A stretch of 64,000 nucleotides of DNA from an uncultured Paracoccaceae bacterium (GCA_947497185.1 CANMFL010000003.1:62001-126000); one strand, 5' to 3'; counted from the first letter of the stretch, positions 17,302 to 26,991 are shown. Numbers and translations are program-made. The notes: generated from the letters alone by a model not told the origin.

Positions 17302-18276
17302 TTATTGAAGCAATGCGCCCAATTTTTCAGACGCTTCTTCATTGATCCAATCGCCCCAAACGTCAGGGTATGTGGACAAGAAGTAGACAGCCGCTTCTTC
17401 GTAAGATGCGTTATTGTCGTCCTGCCATGCCAGAACTTCGCCCATTTGAGCGTTTGTGAAGGTGATGTTCTCCATCAATTCCACAACTTCTGGCTCACGA
17501 TCAACAAATGTCGTGGACACGGCAGTTACAACTTTGGCGACAGGGTATGGCGACAAGACAGGTGCGTCGCAATCAACGTCCCCATTACAAAGATGTGCTT
17601 CTTCGCTGTATTCTACGCCGAGATCGACAGCCGCCATCGGGTATTTCCCGAGCACTGACGTTGGCGCCCAGTAGTAGCCGAACCAAGGCGCCTCATCCGC
17701 GTAGGCAGAGGCAATGGCGGTTGCCAATGTTTCGCCGGACCCGTGCTGGAAGCGTTCAACACCAGCGTCTTCCAAACCGGACGCAATGATGTTGTTGTTG
17801 TTGATGATGTCGCAAGCCCAACCTGTTGGGCAATCGTGGAACATGCCGCCGACCAACTCAGGGTTCGCCATGATACCTTCGAGCGTCGTCAACTCTGGGT
17901 GTTCGTCAGCAAGATATTGTGGAATCCACCAACCTTCGACGCCGCCATCGGACAGCACGTTCGTCAGCTCGATCAATGTGCCTGCTTCCACCATCGGTTC
18001 GTAAACGGGTGTGGAATTCGCCCAAACTTCGGTCAAAATGTCTGGCTCGCCGGTTTCGGTCAAAGACGTCAGCGCAGGCACAGTCGAGGACGGCACAACC
18101 GTCACATCGCAGCCGTAGCCTTCGGTCATGAGGAACGTGGCAACTGACGTCACCACGGCGGATGACGCCCAGTCCATTTCGGTGATAGATACGCTGCCAC
18201 ATTCCGCAGCCGCAGATGTCGCGCTCAAAGAGCCCGCTGCGATAAGTGCCGCTGCACTAACCAATTTCAATTTCAT
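17302..18276 (-). CDS. Betaine/choline-type ABC transporter, periplasmic binding protein
   Basis: A 324-residue protein with a signal peptide (MKLKLVSAAALIAAGSLSAT then AAAE). The mature part has the OpuAC fold: CGSVSITEMDWASSAVVTS, EPDILTEVWANS, and several Trp residues in places that would form the aromatic box for a quaternary amine. Substrate probably glycine betaine, choline or the sulfonium DMSP; not separable from sequence. GGAGA lies about 7 bp before the ATG. It is the first gene of a three-gene operon. Confidence 0.88.
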   Translation of the reverse strand: MKLKLVSAAALIAAGSLSATSAAAECGSVSITEMDWASSAVVTSVATFLMTEGYGCDVTVVPSSTVPALTSLTETGEPDILTEVWANSTPVYEPMVEAGTLIELTNVLSDGGVEGWWIPQYLADEHPELTTLEGIMANPELVGGMFHDCPTGWACDIINNNNIIASGLEDAGVERFQHGSGETLATAIASAYADEAPWFGYYWAPTSVLGKYPMAAVDLGVEYSEEAHLCNGDVDCDAPVLSPYPVAKVVTAVSTTFVDREPEVVELMENITFTNAQMGEVLAWQDDNNASYEEAAVYFLSTYPDVWGDWINEEASEKLGALLQ

Positions 18277-18716
18277 TTATTCGTCTCCGTTGTGATGGCT
18301 TCATGGGCAAAAAACCCGCGCAACATCGGCCATCGCGATTTCATCTAGGGCAAACTGCGTTGCAGTCAATTCGCCGTATTTTAGTGCGACGCGGCCAAGC
18401 CCGGCTCGATTTGAGGGTCTCACGCAGTCGCGGCGCTAAGCTGCGACAGTTTGCCTTTGTTTGCAATTGTAGATGCCAGATAAGGACCAAGTATATCGAC
18501 TTGACGCTGTTTGCGCGCGAAATAGCTGCTTTTCGGCGCGACACAGCACAACCCAAGGTTCATTTCGCGGCGCGCCCTTGGGTAAGGGTTGCAAGTTTGC
18601 GTGGTGTAATTCTTGCGGTGTTGCCGAAAAAAGGTGTCGTTTGCTCACGACCCTATCCCTGTTTGTCGCTGGCGAAGCGCCCCTAACTGGTCCACACTCA
18701 CCGCGATAAAATCAAC
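18277..18716. other. Divergent promoter region, betaine operon and sulfotransferase gene
   Basis: About 440 bp without a convincing gene. An open frame from 18303 lacks a ribosome binding site and resembles nothing. An imperfect hairpin (GTCGCGGC near 18428 with GCTGCGAC near 18440) is visible. Promoters for both flanking units must lie here; no known operator was recognised. Confidence 0.5.
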
Positions 18717-19847
18717 ATGGTGCGTCGCATGAAGCCTAAACTAAAACACCGATGGAGCTTGCAGCAGAACTTTCTGATGGGGCTCAGGTTCGGTGATTGG
18801 ATACGGGTTTTGGCCGAAAACAAATTCCGTATTTCGCCTGTATATCTGCACCGCGCCATTGCTGTGACGCTAGTCAGCCCGATCAATTCACTGAATGCGT
18901 TTATTGAACAGCGCCGTTTTGGCGATGCGATTGCGGCCACCGAAATCACGCAACCGCCGCTGTTCATTCTCGGGCATTGGCGTAGCGGCACGACGCATCT
19001 GCACGACCTTCTGGCGCAAGACGACGCGCAATTCCACGCGCCGAACACGTATCAAGTCAGCAGTCCGCTGACATTTTTGACCACTGAAAAGCTGTTGTCG
19101 AAACTCTTTGCGTGGATACTCCCTAAAAAGCGGTTCATGGATAACATGCCGTTAACATTTCAATCCCCGCAAGAAGATGAATTTGCCCCGCTGATCATGG
19201 CGCAGCGGTCATTGTATTTGGCAATGTCGTTTCCGCAAACGGGCCAGCATTACGAAAAAGAACTGACGTTTCACGATGTTGACCCCGCCAAGGTGAACGC
19301 ATGGAAGTCTGCGTTTTTGACGTTCTGTAAAAAGCTGACGATCAGTGACCCGCGTGCTTTACTGTTGAAATCACCGCCACACACCGCGCGGATCAGAACG
19401 ATCCTTAAGATGTTTCCTGATGCTCGTTTCGTCCATATTCACCGTGATCCGTATCGGGTATTTCAATCGCAGCGGCACTTTTTCGACACGGCTTGCTGGC
19501 ATATGTACATGCAGCGCCCCGACCTGACCGTGATCGACGAAGACATCCTGACGCGGCACGAAGTCATGTACGATGCCTATTTTGATGACTTGGCGTTGAT
19601 CCCGCAGGACCGCATCTGCGACGTGGCGTTTGACGCCGTCGAAGCCGATCCTATGGCCACACTGGCCCGCGTATACGATCATTTGTCGCTGGAAGGTTTC
19701 GACGACTATCGGCCCAAAGCGCAAGCCTATGTGGACAGTATTTCCGGATATAAGAAGAATAGCTTTTCGACTCTTGATGCCGAAACCAAGGCCATTGTCG
19801 CAGACCGCTGGTCGCGTAGTTTCGACACGTGGGGTTATCCAAAATGA
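18717..19847 (+). CDS. Sulfotransferase family protein
   Basis: A 376-residue protein. ILGHWRSGTTHLHDLL (about residues 83-98) is the 5'-phosphosulfate loop and FVHIHRDPYRVFQSQRHFF (about 239-257) the 3'-phosphate site of PAPS-dependent sulfotransferases, with the Arg and Ser in place. It moves sulfate to a hydroxyl or amine of an unknown acceptor. The start at 18717 has only a weak ribosome binding site; ATG 18729 is an alternative. Its stop overlaps the P450 start in ATGA, so both enzymes are made together and may act on the same molecule. Confidence 0.8.
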   Translation: MVRRMKPKLKHRWSLQQNFLMGLRFGDWIRVLAENKFRISPVYLHRAIAVTLVSPINSLNAFIEQRRFGDAIAATEITQPPLFILGHWRSGTTHLHDLLAQDDAQFHAPNTYQVSSPLTFLTTEKLLSKLFAWILPKKRFMDNMPLTFQSPQEDEFAPLIMAQRSLYLAMSFPQTGQHYEKELTFHDVDPAKVNAWKSAFLTFCKKLTISDPRALLLKSPPHTARIRTILKMFPDARFVHIHRDPYRVFQSQRHFFDTACWHMYMQRPDLTVIDEDILTRHEVMYDAYFDDLALIPQDRICDVAFDAVEADPMATLARVYDHLSLEGFDDYRPKAQAYVDSISGYKKNSFSTLDAETKAIVADRWSRSFDTWGYPK

Positions 19848-21097
19848 CACGCGCACCCGGTCCGAAAGGCAGTCTTTTGTGGGGATCGCTTGCCGATTTC
19901 ACGTCCGACGCGCTTGGGCTGTTGTCGCAAGCGACGCGCGATCATGGCGACGTTGTGCGACTGCGCTTTGGCCCGATCACTGCGCATCTCGTGAACCATC
20001 CCGACCATATTGCCCACGTCCTGTCGCGCCATGCGGATCGCTACGACAAGAACACCCGCAGCGTTGAACGCATCCGCGCGACTTGCGGTGATAGCCTGCT
20101 GTCCGCGAATGCGGATGCCTGGGCGCGGCACCGTCGTCTTATTCAGCCGATTTTCCAGCCCAAGATGTTTACGGATATCTCTGCGATCGTCAGCGACGAA
20201 ATGGGCCCGATGCTGGATCGCTGGTGGACTGCCGACAAGATCGACGTCGCGAGCGAAATGATGCACCTCGTCATCGCGATTTCTGCCCGTATCTTGTTTT
20301 CGTCAAGCGTGGATGCAGAGCGGGTCGAGGCCGCGCTTGCTGTGATCCTCGAAGATACGTGGCGCAGGCTGCAAGCCCCGCTGGACCCGTCGATGATCTC
20401 GCCTGCTTTTCACAAGCGCGCATTCAAAGACGCGGTGCAGACTATAGACGACGTTATTTTCGAGTTGATCGCACAACGACGTAAGCAGACCGATGCACCT
20501 GATGACCTGCTGTCCCGCTTGCTCGCGGCGCACGAGGCTGATGGCGATGCGCAACTGAACGACAAAGAGTTACGCGATGCCGCTGTGACATTGCTGCTTG
20601 GCGGACACGAAACGACGGCAAATGCGCTGGCGTGGGCGTTTCATGCGGTGGCGCAGATCCCCGATGCAGGCATTGAGGCACAAGATCCCGCGCATATCTT
20701 CGCAGAGGCCGTCCGGCTATATCCGTCGATATGGATCGTTGAACGCCGTGCAATCGCGGCAGATACCATCGGTGGATTTGATATTCCGCGTGGCTCTAGC
20801 GTGTTGATTTCGCCGTATTTTATCCACCGTCATCCTGATTTTTGGACCGATCCCGATAGCTTTGCCCCATCGCGTCACGCCGTGGAAACCGACCGCTATC
20901 GCCATGCTTATATCCCGTTTGGGTTAGGGCAGCATCGTTGCGTTGGCCTGCACATGGCCCGTGCAATTGCGTCAGAGGTGATCGCACAAGTCTACGCCCA
21001 GTTCCGCCTGCACCCAACAGGCCAAACATCAGCCGTTGACCCCGGTATCACGCTGCGTCCGACTGGTCCGTTGTGGTTGCGTCCGGTGGCGAAATAG
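19844..21097 (+). CDS. Cytochrome P450
   Basis: A 417-residue soluble P450. The I-helix oxygen-activating motif is GGHETTANAL, the K-helix motif appears as EAVRLYP (the E-x-x-R pair), and the heme-binding loop FGLGQHRCVGLHMA carries the cysteine that ligates iron. There is no membrane anchor. It would hydroxylate an organic substrate and needs a ferredoxin and reductase from elsewhere. The ATG at 19844 overlaps the sulfotransferase stop (ATGA); this start places PGPKGSLLWGSL, the proline-rich hinge, at the N-terminus. The 3' end overlaps ccoS on the other strand by 50 bp. Confidence 0.93.
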   Translation: MTRAPGPKGSLLWGSLADFTSDALGLLSQATRDHGDVVRLRFGPITAHLVNHPDHIAHVLSRHADRYDKNTRSVERIRATCGDSLLSANADAWARHRRLIQPIFQPKMFTDISAIVSDEMGPMLDRWWTADKIDVASEMMHLVIAISARILFSSSVDAERVEAALAVILEDTWRRLQAPLDPSMISPAFHKRAFKDAVQTIDDVIFELIAQRRKQTDAPDDLLSRLLAAHEADGDAQLNDKELRDAAVTLLLGGHETTANALAWAFHAVAQIPDAGIEAQDPAHIFAEAVRLYPSIWIVERRAIAADTIGGFDIPRGSSVLISPYFIHRHPDFWTDPDSFAPSRHAVETDRYRHAYIPFGLGQHRCVGLHMARAIASEVIAQVYAQFRLHPTGQTSAVDPGITLRPTGPLWLRPVAK

Positions 21098-21236
21098 TCT
21101 CGTCCTCGACCAATATCCGCCACGCATCCCCGTCTAGATCGTCGTATTGTTCGCTCTTTAGCGTCCACAAAAACGTCAGCAAGCCCGTGATTGCGAGGAC
21201 CAATGAAACGGGGACGAGGACAATAAGCACATTCAT
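21048..21236 (-). CDS. ccoS: cbb3 oxidase assembly protein CcoS
   Basis: A 62-residue protein with one membrane helix near the N-terminus (VLIVLVPVSLVLAITGLLTFLW) and then KSEQYDDLDGDAWRILVE, the conserved CcoS pattern. CcoS is needed to insert heme b and copper into the cbb3 oxidase. It begins 4 bp after the ccoI stop. Its end overlaps the P450 gene on the other strand by 50 bp. Confidence 0.9.
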   Translation of the reverse strand: MNVLIVLVPVSLVLAITGLLTFLWTLKSEQYDDLDGDAWRILVEDETISPPDATTTDQSDAA

Positions 21237-21240
21237 CAGA

Positions 21241-23385
21241 TCACCTTAATCTTAACGCATTGAGAAGCACAGTAATCGACGAGACCGACATCGCGACGGC
21301 CGCCGCCAAGGGGGTCGCAAAGCCTGCAACCGCAATCGGGATCGCAATCATATTGTAGCCTGCGGCAATTGCAAAATTCTCGATAACGCGGGCGCGGGCG
21401 GATTTGCCAGTCGCCACCGCGTCGGGAATTTCAGCCAGAGAGCGGCCCAAAAGCACGATATCTGACGCAGCGCGTGACGCGTCCAATGCGGAGGCGGGTG
21501 ACATTGATGCATGCGCCGCCGCCAAGGCCGCCGTGTCGTTCAACCCGTCCCCAACCATCAAAACATGTTGGCCGTCGCGCGTCATGTCGGTGATCGCAGC
21601 CAGCTTTTCTTCGGGACGCATATCGGAGCGCACATCGGTGATGTTGAACTGTGCTGCGAGTTTCTGGGCGGCATTTGCCGTATCTCCGGTGAACACCGCG
21701 ACGTTATATCCAGCCGCCTTGAGCCGCGTCACGGCGTCCACCGCACCATCGCGCAAGGTTTCGACGAAACTTAGCGTCACTGGATTATCGTGACCGATGG
21801 ACAGCGCTGGTGATTGCTCTGCGACGACCCATTCTGCGCGACCAACACGGACGATTTTACCGTTCCACACGCCTTCGACGCCTAGACCTGCGGCTTCGCG
21901 GATATCAACAACGGGCGCCGCAGTTACGTCGGCAGGCATCGCCGCGACAATTGCCCGCGATACCGGATGACTTGATCCCGCGCACAAGGCGGCCAAAACT
22001 GACATTTGGTCCGGCGTCAGAACATCCGTGTCGATCCGCGCAACACCTTGGGTCAAGGTGCCGGTTTTGTCGAAAACCACCGTGTCAACTTCGGCCATGC
22101 GTTCAATCGCGGTGCCGTTTTTCACCAATAAACCACGGCGGAACAAGCGACCAGACGCCGCGGTCATCACCGCAGGCACCGCGAGGCCCAGCGCGCATGG
22201 GCAGGTGATGATGAGCACCGAAATCGCAATATTCAGTGACAGAACCATGTCGCCGGACGCGATGATCCAACCTGCAAATGTCACGAACGCCAGCAAATGC
22301 ACGGCTGGCGCGTAAATCCGCGCCGCACGGTCCGCAAGCGCCGTATAGCGGTTGCGCGCCCCTTCTGCCAATTCGACCAAGGCCGCCATCTGACGCAGCG
22401 TTGTGTCTTCGCCAACCGCAGTGACGTTGATAGTTAACGGGCCGGACAGGTTCACGTCGCCCGCAGCGACCACATCACCCGGCCCGACGACCAGCGGCAT
22501 GCTTTCGCCAGTGAGGAACGACCGATCTGCTTCTGATCGCCCATTGATCACGACGCCGTCCACAGGCACGCGCATTCCAGAATGCACCACGATAGCGTCG
22601 CCAACGGCCAAGTCCGCGACATTCACTGTCGTCGGTTTCCCCTCGATCAGCTTTGTCGCACGCGGGACTTCTAAAGCGCTGAGTTCTTGCGCCGCTGACC
22701 GTGCCGCCATGCGTGTCCGGTGGTCAAGATATCGCCCGATCAGCAAGAAAAACGTCAGCGACAGCGCCGCGTCGAAATAGACATGATCGCCGCCTTGCGT
22801 GGTCTCGTAGACGGACATGCCCGCCGCCAAAATGATCGCCAGCGAGATCGGCACATCCATGTTCAAGCGGCCAACACGCAGCGCCGACCACGCATGTTTG
22901 AAAAACACCTGCGCAGAAAACGCCAAGGCAGGCACGGCGATAGCGGCTGAAATCCAGTGGAACATGACTTGGGTGGCCTCGGCGGCCCCAGACCACACGG
23001 CGACCGAAAACAACATCACGTTCATCATCGCAAAGCCCGCGACGGCCAAACGCAACATCATCGCGCGGCCTTGCACGTCGCGATCAGCGCTTTCCAGCAG
23101 CGTGCTGTCCAGCTCTAGCGCTGCGTATCCAGCATCCGCCAACGCATTGATCGCGGTTTCTGGCGACATATCCGGCGCGTCGATCACAACGCGCTTGCGG
23201 CTTAGGTTTACGCGCGAGGATTTGACCCCGGGCACGGTCTGCAAGGCGCGTTCGACCCCGCCGATGCACGCGGCACAATGGATTTCCGGCAACGACAAGA
23301 TCAGATCGCCCTGCCCCGCTGACGTAGCAGCAACCGATTGCGCCAAAGGGGCAGCGCTGCAGGCTGGGCAGGCCGAAATGCTCAT
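21241..23385 (-). CDS. ccoI: Copper-transporting P-type ATPase CcoI (FixI)
   Basis: A 714-residue P1B ATPase that moves copper across the inner membrane for cbb3 assembly. It shows the N-terminal metal site (LPEIHCAACIGGVERAL, CxxC), the transmembrane CPC in ITCPCALGLAVP, the phosphorylated aspartate in VFDKTGTLTQG and the hinge VGDGLND. About eight membrane helices can be drawn. Another cysteine pair (CPAC) lies at the very N-terminus. Its ATG overlaps the ccoH stop (ATGA). Confidence 0.95.
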   Translation of the reverse strand: MSISACPACSAAPLAQSVAATSAGQGDLILSLPEIHCAACIGGVERALQTVPGVKSSRVNLSRKRVVIDAPDMSPETAINALADAGYAALELDSTLLESADRDVQGRAMMLRLAVAGFAMMNVMLFSVAVWSGAAEATQVMFHWISAAIAVPALAFSAQVFFKHAWSALRVGRLNMDVPISLAIILAAGMSVYETTQGGDHVYFDAALSLTFFLLIGRYLDHRTRMAARSAAQELSALEVPRATKLIEGKPTTVNVADLAVGDAIVVHSGMRVPVDGVVINGRSEADRSFLTGESMPLVVGPGDVVAAGDVNLSGPLTINVTAVGEDTTLRQMAALVELAEGARNRYTALADRAARIYAPAVHLLAFVTFAGWIIASGDMVLSLNIAISVLIITCPCALGLAVPAVMTAASGRLFRRGLLVKNGTAIERMAEVDTVVFDKTGTLTQGVARIDTDVLTPDQMSVLAALCAGSSHPVSRAIVAAMPADVTAAPVVDIREAAGLGVEGVWNGKIVRVGRAEWVVAEQSPALSIGHDNPVTLSFVETLRDGAVDAVTRLKAAGYNVAVFTGDTANAAQKLAAQFNITDVRSDMRPEEKLAAITDMTRDGQHVLMVGDGLNDTAALAAAHASMSPASALDASRAASDIVLLGRSLAEIPDAVATGKSARARVIENFAIAAGYNMIAIPIAVAGFATPLAAAVAMSVSSITVLLNALRLR

Positions 23386-23849
23386 TCTTGGGTCCTGACG
23401 ATGATCCGTTGCTGGAACGTTGTCCCATCTTCAGCAAGCGCCACCAGCCGCAAGTTCCAGTTCCCCTTGGCGAGCGAAACAGGTGCGACGTAATGCTGCC
23501 CGTCGAATGCCAAAACAGGGGTCTGGTCTTGGGCGACATTTGTGGCACGCCCCAAAACAGCAGATTGGATGTCGACCACAACCGGCACACCGTCTTGCAT
23601 GATGCTGAGGCGCAATTGACCCGCGTCGACAAAAGCTTCGACGTCCCAGTTCAGCGCCTCTTGGGCGGCCCGATTGGCGTCAAACGTCTGGCTGGACACA
23701 TATGAGTTCTTGGTCTCCAAGCCTGGGAAAGTGGACACGGCTTTGTACGCCAATGTCAGGTTCACGCCGATGATGACCGCGAACGCCGAGCACATAATCA
23801 ACAGAACCTTGCGTCCGGTCAGCGGTTTTCCTGTGGTCGCGGTCATCAT
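23382..23849 (-). CDS. ccoH: cbb3 oxidase accessory protein CcoH (FixH)
   Basis: A 155-residue protein with one N-terminal membrane helix (KVLLIMCSAFAVIIGVNLTLAY) and a periplasmic domain containing VDAGQLRLSIMQDGVPVV. FixH/CcoH proteins stay with the cbb3 complex and help its maturation. It overlaps ccoG and ccoI by 4 bp each. Confidence 0.92.
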   Translation of the reverse strand: MMTATTGKPLTGRKVLLIMCSAFAVIIGVNLTLAYKAVSTFPGLETKNSYVSSQTFDANRAAQEALNWDVEAFVDAGQLRLSIMQDGVPVVVDIQSAVLGRATNVAQDQTPVLAFDGQHYVAPVSLAKGNWNLRLVALAEDGTTFQQRIIVRTQE

Positions 23850-25258
23850 TGATCCTTTCCATTAAATACGGTGTCGCGGTGTGCGCGCTCGCCGCTTTCC
23901 ACATCCTCGACCCATAGCCGAAGCGCTGTGGTTCCCATCGTTGCTGCCGCGTCTTGCGGGGCTGAAATCACGTAGACCCGTGCTTGGGTCGTACTGTCAG
24001 GGGCGACGGTCATGACGTTCGTGTCGACCCCCTCAAGCGACAACTGCAAAGCGGCGTCGGACGTCAGCGAGATTTCAAAATCACGTGGCTCGCCATGTTT
24101 GTTGCGCAAGCGTAGCGTGTAAGTATTCCGCACCGAACCGTCGGACATCACGATGTATTGCGGATTGCGAACAGGTTCTACGGTCAGGTCAATGTCGGCG
24201 CGAATGAACAGCGCAAAGACCAATCCGAAACCGATCAGCGACCAGAGCGTCGTGTAGAGAACAGTACGCGTCCGCAGCACGTGTTTCCACACCGGTTTCG
24301 GCGGTTTACCAGCGCGTTCTTCAGGCTCGTCAGCCAGTGCGAGGTAGTCGATCAAACCACGCGGTTTGCCGATCTTGGTCATCACATCGTCGCAGGCATC
24401 AATGCACAGCGCACAGGTAATACACTCCATCTGCTGGCCTTCGCGAATGTCGATACCCATCGGGCAGACATTGACGCAAGCCATGCAGTCGATGCAATCG
24501 CCGGTCCCTTCGAGGCGCTTTTTCGCACGCGGTTCGCCCCGCCAGTCGCGGTAGGCAACGGTCAGCGTGTCGTCATCCATCATAGCGCCTTGGATGCGCG
24601 GCCAAGGACACATGTAGATGCAAATCTGTTCGCGCATGAATCCGCCAAACACGAATGTCGTCGCGGTCAACACAGCGATGGTGGAATATGCGACGGGATG
24701 GGCTGTGCCTGCAATAAGGTCGCGCGCCAATGTCGGCGCGTCCGTAAAGTAGAACACCCACGCCCCACCTGTCGCAACCGCGATCAACAGCCAGACCGCC
24801 CATTTGGTGATCCGCATCCGCCATTTTCTAAAATTCCAGCCCGCCTTCCACAGACGAACACGGGCGTTCCGGTCACCTTCGATCCAGCGTTCGACAAGAA
24901 TAAACAGATCGGTCCACACTGTTTGCGGACAAGCGTATCCGCACCACACACGGCCCAGCGCCGATGTGAACAAGAACAGGCCAAGACCCGCCATGATCAG
25001 CAGGCCCGCGACGAAGTAAAATTCGTGCGGCCAAATTTCGATCCAGAAGAAATAGAAACGGCGATGCGCCATATCGATCAAGACTGCTTGGTCAGGCAAT
25101 GCCGGACCGCGATCCCAGCGTATCCATGGGGTTAGGTAGTAGATGCCCAAGGTCACGGCCATAATCCACCACTTGAGCGTGCGGAAAAAACCGGAAACGC
25201 GCCGCGGGAATATGGGTTCCTGCGGCGCAAATAATTTCGGGGGTTGGGGAGTCGTCAT
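23846..25258 (-). CDS. ccoG: cbb3 oxidase accessory ferredoxin CcoG (RdxA/FixG)
   Basis: A 470-residue membrane iron-sulfur protein. Several membrane helices surround VWCGYACPQTVWTDLF; then come two 4Fe-4S motifs (CIDCMACVNVCPMGIDI and CITCALCIDACDD). The C-terminus (about 350-470) is an Ig-like periplasmic domain. CcoG reduces copper for CcoI and oxidase assembly. An FNR-type box (25315-25328) lies 57 bp before the ATG, so the ccoGHIS unit is likely switched on at low oxygen. Confidence 0.95.
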   Translation of the reverse strand: MTTPQPPKLFAPQEPIFPRRVSGFFRTLKWWIMAVTLGIYYLTPWIRWDRGPALPDQAVLIDMAHRRFYFFWIEIWPHEFYFVAGLLIMAGLGLFLFTSALGRVWCGYACPQTVWTDLFILVERWIEGDRNARVRLWKAGWNFRKWRMRITKWAVWLLIAVATGGAWVFYFTDAPTLARDLIAGTAHPVAYSTIAVLTATTFVFGGFMREQICIYMCPWPRIQGAMMDDDTLTVAYRDWRGEPRAKKRLEGTGDCIDCMACVNVCPMGIDIREGQQMECITCALCIDACDDVMTKIGKPRGLIDYLALADEPEERAGKPPKPVWKHVLRTRTVLYTTLWSLIGFGLVFALFIRADIDLTVEPVRNPQYIVMSDGSVRNTYTLRLRNKHGEPRDFEISLTSDAALQLSLEGVDTNVMTVAPDSTTQARVYVISAPQDAAATMGTTALRLWVEDVESGERAHRDTVFNGKDQ

Positions 25259-25314
25259 CTGTTCGTCCTAACCTGTTCGCAAGGTTACTAGACAGGATCA
25301 GACGTTAGGCGGCT

Positions 25315-25328
25315 TTGACCTGAATCAA
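25315..25328 (-). promoter_or_regulatory. FNR-type box upstream of ccoG
   Basis: TTGACCTGAATCAA matches the FNR consensus TTGAT-N4-ATCAA at 9 of 10 positions. Its centre lies about 63 bp before the ccoG ATG, right for an activator site. fnrL is encoded in this window. Confidence 0.85.
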
Positions 25329-25329
25329 A

Positions 25330-25926
25330 CTATTCGCGATAGGCAATGAAACCACCCGCGTAAATCAGGTTCGCGTTGTTACCGTGGAATGCGCCAACGG
25401 TTTTATCGCCACCAACCAGACCGTCGAGCTGGCCATTCACACCGCGATAACTGACTGTGCCGGACAGATCTCGCCCGTCCAATTTGCCGTTCACGGTGAC
25501 AGGGCTATTCGAACTGACCAGCGTTCCCCGCGCAAAGTCAGCCGTCAGCGTTATTGCACCAGAGGTCGCATCGCGTTCCCCTCTGATATAATCATTGTCC
25601 AACGAAATATTGTCGACATATGTCAACGCATATACCCCGTCGTAGCTTGCTGACCCAACACTTGGCCGGAAGGACACGTCGGTTCCAGCAACCAACCCTG
25701 CAACCGCTTTGAGGCCTTCGCCACTTACGCTACCAGCCGTGAACGAGAAGCCGTCGTCGTCGTCATCGATAACCTTACCAACCGGGTTGCCGGATAAGTC
25801 ACCGGAAATCCGTCCTGTTGAGGATGGCGAGGTAAAGCCCGACATCGTTGCCTGATCTTGTGTTGTTTCGCATGCTGACATCGCGGCAGCAGACAAAAGC
25901 AGTACTGAAATGGGTAGAACACGCAT
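25330..25926 (-). CDS. Putative surface lipoprotein with TbpB-like barrel
   Basis: A 198-residue protein with a lipobox (LLLSAAAMSAC, cleavage before the Cys at about residue 19), so it is a lipoprotein. The mature half is rich in beta strands and glycine, ending SYRGVNGQLDGLVGGDKTVGAFHG; this resembles the beta-barrel lobe of TbpB-type or Slam-dependent surface lipoproteins, a weak likeness. The ATG at 25926 is chosen over the longer frame because AAAGG lies about 8 bp upstream and it opens a clean lipoprotein signal. It lies between ccoP and ccoG, a place normally empty. Confidence 0.6.
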   Translation of the reverse strand: MRVLPISVLLLSAAAMSACETTQDQATMSGFTSPSSTGRISGDLSGNPVGKVIDDDDDGFSFTAGSVSGEGLKAVAGLVAGTDVSFRPSVGSASYDGVYALTYVDNISLDNDYIRGERDATSGAITLTADFARGTLVSSNSPVTVNGKLDGRDLSGTVSYRGVNGQLDGLVGGDKTVGAFHGNNANLIYAGGFIAYRE

Positions 25927-26115
25927 AATATGGGCCTTTCGAGAGAACTTTGGCCCCCGTACCTTGCAAATGCAGCGCGAAAAAGGCGTAAACTTGCGTG
26001 TATGGTGTCCTGTCGCACAAAATGAAATCGCCCCCGGCTGTGCGAACAGGACCGGAGGCGACACAGCCTTCGCGCGGGAACTACACCACGCGGGGCTATC
26101 TGTGTTGGATCGCGG

Positions 26116-26991
26116 CTATTCGCCACCACCAAGTTGATGCACGTAGGCCGCAACAGCGTTCACATCAGATGGTGTCAAACGCGGACCCCATGCAGGCATA
26201 ACTCCAAACCGCGAATAGGTGACGGTTTCGGTCAAAGTGGCCTCGTCGCCGCCGTAAAGCCAGATCGCATCGCCAAGGTTTGGCGCACCCATGCTGGTAT
26301 CACCTTCGGCATTTACACCATGACAAGAACTGCATTGTTCATCGAAGATCACGGCACCTGCGGTGGCCAATGTCGCGTCATGTTCCGTCGAGGACAGCGA
26401 CATAACGTAGTGGACGACCTGAGAAATCTCTTCTTTCTCAAGAACATCGCCGAAAGCTGGCATCTGTGACCAATGCGCGTCCAGATCGGTCTCGTTTCGG
26501 ATACCGTGGTTCACGGTGTAGGCGATATCTTCAATAGTGCCGCCCCAGAGCCAATCATCGTCCAGCAGGTTCGGGTAGCCTTTTGCCCCCGCCGCACCAG
26601 AACCGTGGCACTGCGAACAATTGGTCCGGAACACGGCACCGCCTGCCGCAACAGCAAAGCGGTTCAGAGCTTCGTCATCGCCCAGAGACGCGAGTTCCAC
26701 CTCAGCCAAGGCCGAGGTCAAATCCGCGTTTTGCTCTTTGTAGCGGTCGATCTCGGCTGCAACTTCACCCCGTGTGGAATAGCCCAACACGCCAGCGGTA
26801 GCCCCGTTGATCAGTGGCCACGCGGGGTAGGCAATCATGTAGCCGACGCCCCAAACGATGCACAGATAGAAGGTCCACAGCCACCAGCGCGGCAACGGGT
26901 TGTTCAGCTCTTTGATGCCGTCCCATTCGTGACCCGTTGTCTCGACGCCAGTTTCTTTGTCGATATCTTGGTGTTTTTTCGGATCGCTCAT
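26116..26991 (-). CDS. ccoP: cbb3 oxidase diheme cytochrome c subunit CcoP
   Basis: A 291-residue protein. The N-terminus (HEWDGIKELNNPLPRWWLW) and the following membrane helix are the CcoP/FixP start. Two heme c sites are visible, CSQCH and CSSCH, each with a later Met ligand. CcoP passes electrons from c-type cytochromes to CcoO and CcoN. It overlaps ccoQ by 4 bp. Confidence 0.97.
   Translation of the reverse strand: MSDPKKHQDIDKETGVETTGHEWDGIKELNNPLPRWWLWTFYLCIVWGVGYMIAYPAWPLINGATAGVLGYSTRGEVAAEIDRYKEQNADLTSALAEVELASLGDDEALNRFAVAAGGAVFRTNCSQCHGSGAAGAKGYPNLLDDDWLWGGTIEDIAYTVNHGIRNETDLDAHWSQMPAFGDVLEKEEISQVVHYVMSLSSTEHDATLATAGAVIFDEQCSSCHGVNAEGDTSMGAPNLGDAIWLYGGDEATLTETVTYSRFGVMPAWGPRLTPSDVNAVAAYVHQLGGGE

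Noticed and set aside
18303..18686. Open frame in the gap before the sulfotransferase gene
   Set aside because: No ribosome binding site, Arg- and Cys-rich random composition, lies in a divergent promoter region.
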